From assembly GCA_039621445.1 (NCBI GenBank), contig CP154954.1, positions 75,528,634-75,592,633 on the forward strand: a stretch of DNA of 64,000 nucleotides. Direction: 5' to 3'. Source of the DNA: Euglena gracilis. Taxonomy: Eukaryota > Euglenida > Euglenophyceae > Euglenales. The translations under genes and the position numbers were made by a program. Shown piece by piece: positions 55,561 through 64,000 of the stretch (position 1 is its first letter; every line of letters begins with the position of its first letter). The notes beneath the pieces are model-generated. The model was not told the DNA's origin. It saw only the letters and a list, made by a program, of their open reading frames with translations, and did not search any database.

Positions 55561-56279
55561 ATATATAATACATAGCAAACACATTCTGCATTAAAATATA
55601 ATTTATGATGTATAAAAAAATAACAGTTCATTTAAAATATCTGATGTGTAAATCATTAATATTGTCGTAAAAGCAAAAATACTTTGCGAATATTTGTGGT
55701 CCAAACAGAAAACTTCTTGTGAAAAATGTATGAAAAACATTAACAAAACCCTGATCACCTTCTGTTTATTTGATGAGGGTGTCGTTGTTTGACAACAATC
55801 TTGTTTTTACACAATTGTTTGCATCATATGCAGCTGGCGGCTGAGGAGAGGCGGAGAGACATAGTGGCTTGTTTAAATTTTGTGTGCACTTCCATTTCTT
55901 TTGAAAAAGAACCCAACGTTCTGTGTGCTACTTCATGAGTCAAGTGTTTGTTGACCATTCAATAGCTGTTTCTCTCAGTCTTGGGTTTTATGATGGGAAA
56001 AACTTCATTGCGGTATTTAATCAGGAAACCCGGGACCCACTTCCACCCATTTCCACCCATTAACAAAAAACAAAGTAACCCACTGCCCTTCAACCTCAAA
56101 ATATTGCCCAGTTTCCGTGAGGTGGACAAGCTTGATCGACCAGATGATCGTGGAGAATGTGTTGTTGTCTCCTTGTCCAGAGCTCCAAGCATGCCTTCTC
56201 TCCCCATCCATGCACTGCAAATTAGTTCTATATAATTCTTCACTGCTGTTCAGTCTGAGAAACCTGGCCTGCTGGCATG

Positions 56280-56366
56280 CGCCTCTCCCGCCCCACCCTA
56301 TGAATAAAACGTACGCCAGCAAAGAGACCGCTGAAGATGAGACCCAGGCCAGGCAGCAAAAAAAAG
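56280..56366 (-). CDS. Possible TM8 exon of an SLC18-like gene
   Basis: Minus-strand frame LPGLGLIFSGLFAGVRFIHR and VGRERR resembles the FLPASxSYLIGTNxFGxLAHKxGRW region of SLC18 proteins. It sits behind CTGCCTGG/CTGGCCTG and ahead of TGCCAGCAGG. It could belong to the gene ending at 34 kb, though 20 kb of intervening DNA contains no other exon I can support. Confidence 0.35.
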
Positions 56367-58526
56367 TGCATGATGTTGAGAAATGTCTGCCAATTCCTAC
56401 AACTATCCAGATATTGTGGTTGAATTTGAGGAGTTGTTTGAGGGAGCCAAATTTTGTTGCTTGGAAAATCAACTTGAACTCTGGTAAGGTTGAACTGGTT
56501 CTTTTGTAAATGGGGTTTGCATAATAACACTATATTGTTATAAAATTGGAATACTGTTGCGTAATGCAAAACAAATATATACACACTTATGTGAATTACT
56601 TATGCAAAAAAATTCTCATTTCACTTATCCATGTTTATTTTATATATGTACACATAGATGCATACATACATGTACATATTTACGTAGTATCTGTGCCTTA
56701 TGTAATATCTCTGGATCATTTTAATATGTTTTTAACAATAACGAGGGCCATCATGTTACTTTTGATCCTGTAATTTCAAGCAATGCGCAGTCAAGCTGGG
56801 TCCGATTGCTGCCCACCCAAGCATGCACCACCTTGCCCCTTTGCCTTGGCTGAATTGGCATATCAATTCGGTGCCAAAAACGTTCCGCAAGCCATGCCAC
56901 ACCTCGGTCAATCAATGGCTTGCGTACCTCACACTGTGCTGCACTGCCAGACCTTGTTTAACATGAAATTTAATTCCTGCTGCCAAGTTTGCAAATTATT
57001 TTTTTTGCTCAGTGACGAAGAGAAAGGTTTCCCGCCGTTAAAGATTTGAATGCCGATGTCATTACTGGGGTTTTCTGCGGGCTTTTCTGCTTTTTTTTTT
57101 ATTTGCTAAATTTGAAGTGTGGACAAAAGATTGCTTGCAATGGGAACCACTTTTTAAAAAAACAATTTGCACCCTTTTTTGAATTTTGATTGTAACCATT
57201 GCAAGCACCCTTTCTGAGCACTGTGCACCAAGCCACAAATAACACCAAACCATTAAGATCATTGGTGCACTCCACCTGCATAACAGTGAGAAGCTTCACA
57301 AACTCCTCAGGAAGCTTGCCGTGCAGTTGAAGCCAGAAAAAATCATCGAGTGAGCAAATGCGCTTGTTTGCTTAAAAATGGGAGTCTCAGAACACAACCT
57401 TCTTGCTCAGGACTTTCTTTTTTATTATCCATTTTCCTTTGTATTATTGCACATGCAAATGATAACTTCTTACGGTGATGTATGAGACTGATTGGGCTGG
57501 GAACGGCTGAAAAGCGTGCCAAAAATTGCGGTAACATGTGTTAAAAGGCATTCGAACATATTTTCACATTCAAATATCACACTGGGCTGAATGTGGTTAT
57601 GGCAATCTCACTTTCGCCTCACTGAGATTGAGACAATGTGGCAAGAACAAAAGCATGTGACTACTCAGCCAACTTGAAAGTGGAACATATTGTAGACAAA
57701 ATATGGGGCACTTCAATAACACCAGCCAGGAGCCCATCATCACATGGCTACCACATGCCATATGCAGTGCAAATGCAACAACTGCAAAAAAACACCTGCT
57801 GCGCGCACTCAGGTTGGAAAATATTAGCATTATTTCCATGCCAGTGCCCACACTGTGTCTTGATATTAAACTGGAGACGCAATAATAATTATATTTGCAA
57901 ATTACCCAGAAAAAATTGGGGTGCATAACCTGCTCAATTTGATTGCTGAATTGTAATTCTCAATGAATGAGCGTCACCTGTCAATGAGACCTTGCGCATG
58001 ACAAATGATAGACAACACACAAGGCCCCTGTGTTTAACCGAGACGAACTCATTGGGATGCATTCGGCAAACATTTGGCACAAGGCGATAAACAACAAGCG
58101 ATGCAGGTGTGCTGCATTTGAGATTTGTCGAAACATCCACGGGCTTTTTCCTGTTTGTGCAGAGAAAAAAGCAGACGATGCAGGTGTACCAATGGAGGCT
58201 TCGACCCTGGGCAATAAGGAGTTTGCTGCAAAGTGCTCTGTGAAGGAACTTGGCGAATGATATAATACACATGATATACGCGGATACGACTCTTCGTTTA
58301 CACCTCATCTGTCAGCGTAAAATATCCTCGACAAACACCCATCGCCCTCCGACTGATTGGCAAACATATATCGGTTGTGAACCAGAAAAGCCACCAGGAA
58401 TCTGACTGCAAACTGACAGGGGTCAAATAAAAGAATTGTTAAAAAAAATAAAAATGTCAAACACAAGAAAAAGCCGCTGCCGAACCCAGCTGACTGGATA
58501 CAAGCCCGCTAGAGCTTGCCATCACA

Positions 58527-58731
<205 letters not shown>

Positions 58732-59459
58732 TCCGGCAGCAGTCCACCTTTTCTTCGGTGGGCTGCTGTCTGCCAACACGCCTGGACGCGGTGGAGGAGC
58801 CACTTCTGCCTCTCATACACCTTTGACATGCAGGAGGCTAAAGTGTTGGCAACCCCCCCCCCTGAAAATGTTTTCTGTGGTAGTACTTGGTTTTCTCTGT
58901 GTCGACCTGCGAACGAGCCCGCGGGTAACTCCTACTCACACATCAGTACGACTTGTATGACCTTGTGCCGCAGGCACAGAACTTAACGATGTAACAACAC
59001 CCACCAAGAATTCTAAACACATGCTTTTTCCTCCATGTTCACTTGCAACTCCAACCTTGGAGCATCTGATGCTCTTCTCTCCTTTTTGGCAGCTTCCCAC
59101 AACCTTGCAAATGAGCACCGACCAGCGCAGCTTACCTGCAGCCGCCGAGATTTCAGCCACCCGGGTTCGTCTTTCGCATCCCCTCAACTCGCATCCCCCC
59201 CCCCCCCGGAAAAAAAATGTGGGGTGATTCCGAATTCTCTGGGCTGTCTTCAAGGCTGCACCCTCCGGGTCCCCAAGGGAAGAAACACTATGATTCGGGA
59301 TTTTGCTGCTTCCCGAAATGCTTTGTTCTTGAGAATTTATATTTGTCTGTGAATGGCCGAACCAATGAACTCAGCAACCAATTTCTGCTGTTTTTCCCCC
59401 TTCTTTTTTCCTTTTTTTTTGAACGAGGTGGGTGTGTTGTCATTCTTGTTGTCCCTTCT

Positions 59460-61281
59460 TTTCCTTCACCCACGAGGGACCCGCTCCCTGTCATTCGCCT
59501 TGAGGATGTCGGCTCTGCGCTTCACGCCACTGTGGTCAAGGACGCCGTCAAGTTCGATGGTGTCCCCGATGGTATCCCCGCTGAGCTGCTGGGATCCTTC
59601 GGTCTCTGGTTCTCTCCGTAATCACCGGCCGCCTCCCGTCCCTGGACGTGGCGCTGCTGCGCCGGAGCCACCCCTCCTCCAGCCGGCTGCCCTGGCGAGA
59701 GGTCCTGCCGGCAATCTTGGACTCCGTGCGGGACCTGGACGGGTGGATGTTCACGGGAGGTTGGGTGGCCGTTGGTTGGGCCGCGGCCGACCGCGGCCCA
59801 ACCTCCCATGACTGTCCGAGCAGCACTTTCATGGTGACTGACTGACTGGGAGACCATACTAAAACAGAGGAATGCAGAATAACTGAGGCATGAACAAACA
59901 AGAAATGAGAGGCAACAACTATGGGAGGTGCATCCAGTAGCAGACTGCAGTGCGAAAATGGATTGCGTAAACAGAAGCAACAACACGCCAAACCACAGGC
60001 TAACCCTAACCCTATCTCTATCCCTAACCCTAACCCGAATCCTATCTCTAACCCTGAGCCCAACCCTAACTCTATCCCAAACTGGAACCCAAACCCTATC
60101 CGTAACCCTAACCCTAACCCTATCCTTAACCCTAACCTGCGTCAGAAAAAAAAATGTTTCTTTTAATACACATGGGGGGACCCTCGCTCGGCGCCTTCGG
60201 CGCTTCGCTCGGGTCCCCCCATGTGTATTAACCCTAGTTGGGCGACTCTTTGGGTTCGCTGTGTCCCCTGTAGAGGGAAATATAGCAACGATGAGCGGGA
60301 TGGATGGTTGCAACCATGGGGGATGAAATCTTAACCCTGACCCTATTCCTTCTAATAACCCCAGAAATTCTCTCGGTATGGGAATATTTTTGAATAAAAA
60401 TATTCATGAGAGAGTGCATTCCTGCGTAAGAAACAATATGTTTCTTTTAAAACGCGTGAAAAATTTCCCCCTACAGGGTACCAGCTACCCCAAAGAGTCA
60501 CCCAACTAGGGTTAATACACATGGGGGGACCATGCCAGTGAAAGGTTCGTGTCTTCCAGATCGTGCCAGTGAAAGAAAAAGAGTTCAAACTGAATAGTCT
60601 TTCTCTCTGCCCCTGTTTGTTCGAGGGCCCCATCACAGTGCATTCTCTGAATAGCAGAGGACGGAGGGAACGGAGTTTGGATCAGTGGCTCGCAGAACAG
60701 TGCTCGGATGGTCATGGGAGGTTGGGTCGCGGTCGGCCGCGGCCGGCCGCGGCCCAACCAAAAAAAAATTTGGTTGGGCCGCGGCCGGCCGCGGCCCAAC
60801 CAAAATCCTGTTTTGGTTGGGCGACGGTCGGCCGCGGCCCAACCAAAAACATCTAAATTTGTCCGTAGTTGTGCCGCGGCCGGACGCGGCCAAACCAAAA
60901 AAAAAATTTGTTGGGGCCGCGGCGGGCCGCGGCCCAACCAAATAAAGCTACATTTGGCCGTGGTTGGGCCGCGGCCGGCCGCGGCCCAACCAAATAAAGC
61001 TAAATTTGGCCGTGGTTGGGCCGCGGCCGGCCGCGGCCCAACCAAAATCCTGTTTTGGTTGGGCGACGATCGGCCGCGGCCCAACCAAATAAAGCTAAAT
61101 TTGGCCGTGGTTGGGCCGCGGCCGGCCGCGGCCCAACCAAAATCCTGTTTTGGTTGGGCGACGATCGGCCGCGGCCGGCCGCGGCACCTCCCGTGACCAA
61201 CCTCCCGTGACATCCCACCCGGACCTGGACCGCAATGGAGTCCTTCTGGCTGCCGCAGAGTACAGGGGTTGCTTTAGATCA
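59460..61281 (+). CDS. Unidentified gene interrupted by a transposon-like intron
   Basis: Left part: frame PLPVIRLEDVGSALHATVVK and DAVKFDGVPDGIPAELLG (to about 59600); then, in another frame, LRSLVLSVITGRLPSLDVAL and LRRSHPSSSRLPWREVLPAI with LDSVRDLD up to 59740. Removing 59741-61220 plus one 10-bp repeat copy continues it as RNGVLLAAAEYRGCFRSV and a stop at 61279-61281. The change of frame near 59600 may be another small intron or a frameshift. I do not recognise the family. Confidence 0.45.
59998..60138. repeat. Degenerate interstitial CCCTAA repeats
   Basis: About 20 units of CCTAAC mixed with CCTATC and CCCAAC variants, inside the transposon-like intron. Confidence 0.8.
60711..61205. 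repeat. Array of GC palindromes
   Basis: About nine perfect or near-perfect palindromes around GGCCGCGGCCGGCCGCGGCC, each flanked by GGTTGG and CCAACC, separated by AT-rich spacers (AAAATCCTGTTTT or AAATAAAGCTAAATTTGG). A single short unit sits at 59758-59805, close to the left end of the same intron. Confidence 0.85.
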
Positions 61282-61556
61282 GTCTGATCTTATCATGATG
61301 CTATGTTGTTTCTTTAAAAAAAAATAATCAAGAAGGTCGACAGAGTTCTTTGCTGCTGCATATGCACTCTGCACTACATCATTTTACCTCATTTTATGCT
61401 CTCCTGTTTCACGCATGCATTGGACTGCCTGTTTGGTTTGAAATTTTGGTGCGAACGCCATTTGGTCTTCCCCTGGCCCAGTCCGTATTGACCCATCCCT
61501 TGTTGACAATTGCCTCCCTCGTTCCCCGCCGAGAGGTCGCCGAGTCCCTGAATTCT

Positions 61557-63944
61557 GAACGTATTAGATATGTTGGTGGACATTCAATGAACACAGGTGG
61601 TCATATGGAAAACGTTAGTGGCCATGGTCTGGAAGTTTCAGACCTACAACCATCAACGTACCCCCCCCCTATGTCCAACGACCAGTAACCTCTGTCCTCC
61701 GACCGGGGGGGTGGTTGTTGGACATAGGGTAGTGACCAAAAAGGTGTCCTCTGACCTGGGGGGTGGTCGTTGGACATGGGGTCAAAAAAAAGTTGGTGGG
61801 CACCCGGGTCCCTACCCACCCAAAAATGCCCCAATTTTCCCTTCCGGCGCTTTGCGCCGAAAATTTTGGGCAATTTTGACAAATTTTTGTCCAAAAAATG
61901 TCAAAAATGGCATTTTGGCCAAATTTTTGGCCAATTTTTGGGCAAAATTTTTCGTCCCGGCGCTTCACGCCAGGACCAAAAATTTGGTCAAACCTCCGAA
62001 AAGGTGTCCTCCGACCGGGGGGGGGTGGTCATTGGACATAGGGGGGTCGTTGGACATAGGGGGGGGGGTACGTGATTACAAAAACTCTGGCTATTTCCAG
62101 GCCTGCAAAAAATTCTGGTAGTTGTTCATTCTGGTGGACAGAGTGAGTGTCCAATCTGGAACCTTTGGTGGTCATTGGTGGTGGTGGTCATGAAAATCAT
62201 ATTGATGGCCAGTTTGAACCGGAATTCACAAATTCTTTCTGCAGAACCTCTAGGGAGTCACCTGTTGGTACACCAGCACCACCTGTCCTTTTGGACATCA
62301 TGACCCCAAGCACTGCGCTCCACACAAACGCTGTGGAGGTCACAACTGGTATGCCATGATCACAGCTGCCTACCCGCATTCATTGCAAAATATCAGCCTT
62401 GCGAGAGATGTAATGCATTCTTTCACCTTTGACGAAGCAGATAAACTCAACCACTTTCAGTATGATAATGCATTCATACACTCTGGTGGCCATTCATTGA
62501 ACATTGCTGGCCCTCTGGAAAACTGTAATAGCTTCAATATGCGGGAAACGGTAACTCTTAACCATGATAACTTTGTTTAGAAAAAGAGTAGAAATACAGA
62601 AAAAAAAGTGCCTGCCGTGTGGTAAAGTGGTAAAATGGTGAAATAAATGGGGAAGACTTCTGGTAGGCTCCGCTGAACATTCACACAACCTCATTAAACA
62701 TTCAGTGGTGCGGTGGGTAAATAGTGTAACTGCTTCCATGATGGCCATCACGGCACTCATCATTCCTCTCACACCACGTGGCGCCCCAACCAACATTGAC
62801 GAGGCCATCCAGCAACTGGCACCCAGGGGGCACGAAGCAGGTGTTTTCCGTGGTCCTTGGTTGACACAAACTGAAAATTTTGCCCTGTCAGAAACTTTGG
62901 TAGACTTCCACGGTTGGTCTATCTCGTGTTATCGGAATATACACCTTGTACCAGAATTCTCCCATCTGTGGCACTATGCCTGGAAATTGTCCCTTTCATC
63001 TGACTTCCATTTCATTTGAAAACTATGATCAAACGTTTGGAAATATCGGTTGTCATTCAGTGAACGTTAGTGTGTGGAAAACGTTGGTGGCCAGGCTGGC
63101 AAGGTAGCAAGCAACATTGGTGGCCGTTACAGAAATATTGGTGGTGATTTAGGAGACGCTTTCACACATACAAAGAACGTTGGTGGACATTCATCAAAGA
63201 GCGTAGGTGGTCATGTGGAAAACGTTGATTGCCAGGTTTCCAGATATACAGCTAAGTTGGGTGGCTGCTAGAGCATAACGTGGTGTCATTTGAAAAACGT
63301 TGTTGGTTATTTTGGAGACCTTTTCACCCCTGTAAATATCTCAATTGGGGAAAATGTATGTGTGTATACTTATGTACAGGAAAATTTGGGCTGCTTTCCC
63401 TCGTTGATCCCAATTCAGAATATACATAATCCCATTCATTCATCACCAAAATACATTGCACCTTGCAGCAAAGAGTGTCCTCCGTGATGGCCATCACACC
63501 ACACATCTTTCTTCCCATAGCTCCGTGTGGCGCCAGCTCCTCGAGAAATCCCACCATTGCGGACGAGGCCGTACATCAGCCAGCCCCCGAGTAACACGAT
63601 GAAGGTGTTTGCTGTGATCCTTGGTTTGCATGCACTGCATTTGGAGAAGGACTATGGAGACGAAAATTGGCATATTGTATATGTAATAGCAGCCAAGGCA
63701 TGCTTCTGTTGAAGGTTTGTTGTGATTCTTTTGGTGCTGGGTGTCAGAGTGATAAAGGCACGATGCGTCCCGCGGTCCCGTTCCATGCGGCGCTGCTTGC
63801 ATTGCTGGACCTACCTGGTTTCTTTCAGAATCCTGGCTGGCTTGTCTTATGAAACAAGATACGGCAGGTCCACAGAATTTTGCAAAAGCTGCTTGCATTT
63901 ATATTTCATGAAATCTCCGTTACGGTGCAGAATATTAAAAAAAA
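61557..63944. repeat. Segmental duplication, copy 2
   Basis: Collinear with 50985-52924 apart from the 410-bp insert at 61661-62071 and small indels, several of which are multiples of three in the VGGH-type repeats. Confidence 0.85.
61661..62071. mobile_element. MITE-like element, copy 2, with known empty site
   Basis: Ends CCCCCCCCTATGTCCAA and TTGGACATAGGGGGGG, with TAC on both sides. The matching point of the other duplication copy (near 51082) has no insert. Interior about 90% like the 22.2-kb copy by eye. Confidence 0.8.
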
Positions 63945-64000
63945 AGGATTCAGGTGATGCCTGAGAGTGCATTCCAAAACAAACGTTCCGGAAAAACTGA

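Larger units (their letters stand above)
59741..61220. mobile_element. Transposon-like intron with terminal inverted repeats and 10-bp duplication
   Basis: 1,480 bp. Left end GGGTGGATGTTCACGGGAGG, right end CCTCCCGTGACATCCCACCC: complementary over about 25 bases with two single-base gaps. GGACCTGGAC occurs directly outside both ends (59731-59740 and 61221-61230). It has no transposase frame. Inside are degenerate CCCTAA repeats, two mirrored ATACACATGGGGGGACC blocks, and a palindrome array. Excision at the duplication keeps the host reading frame open. Confidence 0.75.

Overview
The window is nuclear DNA of a microbial eukaryote. It has no bacterial-style operons. It carries GC-rich coding islands in an AT-richer, repeat-crowded background, very short exons separated by introns of 0.2 to 9 kb, interstitial CCCTAA (TTAGGG-type) repeats, many foldback elements, and a Penelope-like retroelement. 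The strongest taxonomic clue is the introns. Most lack GT-AG ends. Instead they have a YAG triplet (usually CAG) at intron positions +4 to +6 and a YTG triplet (usually CTG) at -8 to -6, inside imperfect terminal inverted repeats and often next to short direct repeats. This matches the nonconventional introns known from euglenids, so a euglenid (alga or relative) is the best guess. That is inference from sequence alone.

Region 1 (about 1.9-26 kb, minus strand): a split gene for a 12-helix major-facilitator transporter of the SLC18 type (vesicular amine/acetylcholine/polyamine transporter family), rebuilt here from 17 exons of 26-123 nt totalling about 404 codons. Using the YAG/YTG rule, 12 of its 16 introns splice exactly in frame and give a protein that lines up with SLC18 proteins at nearly constant spacing. 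Its 8.9-kb intron 11 holds a tandem Penelope-like element (9.3-16.6 kb). That element encodes ORF1 (VPV repeats) and ORF2, with an N-terminal GIY-YIG endonuclease and a reverse transcriptase, joined by an ATGA overlap and bounded by (GA)n tracts. The other introns carry foldback and decamer-repeat elements.

Region 2 (26-34 kb): no gene recognised. It holds dispersed 110-bp repeats, a GGCCATCAT array, a 216-bp GC-rich satellite and decamer elements.

Region 3 (34.1-36.7 kb, minus strand): the 3' exons of a second SLC18-like gene, paralogous to the first, with three more introns obeying the same rule. A possible further exon of the same family lies at 56.3 kb.

Region 4 (37-49 kb): decayed duplicated coding sequence (37.4 and 41.7 kb), then a higher-order tandem array with two nearly identical 1.67-kb units.

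Region 5 (50-64 kb): candidate OTU-like protease exons at 50 kb; a 1.9-kb segmental duplication (51-52.9 and 61.6-63.9 kb), one copy of which has gained a MITE-like element; AT- and GT-rich microsatellites; and at 59.5-61.3 kb a plus-strand coding segment interrupted by a 1,480-bp insert with near-perfect terminal inverted repeats and a 10-bp target duplication. That insert is the best candidate here for a transposon that became an intron. No rRNA, tRNA or CRISPR array was recognised.
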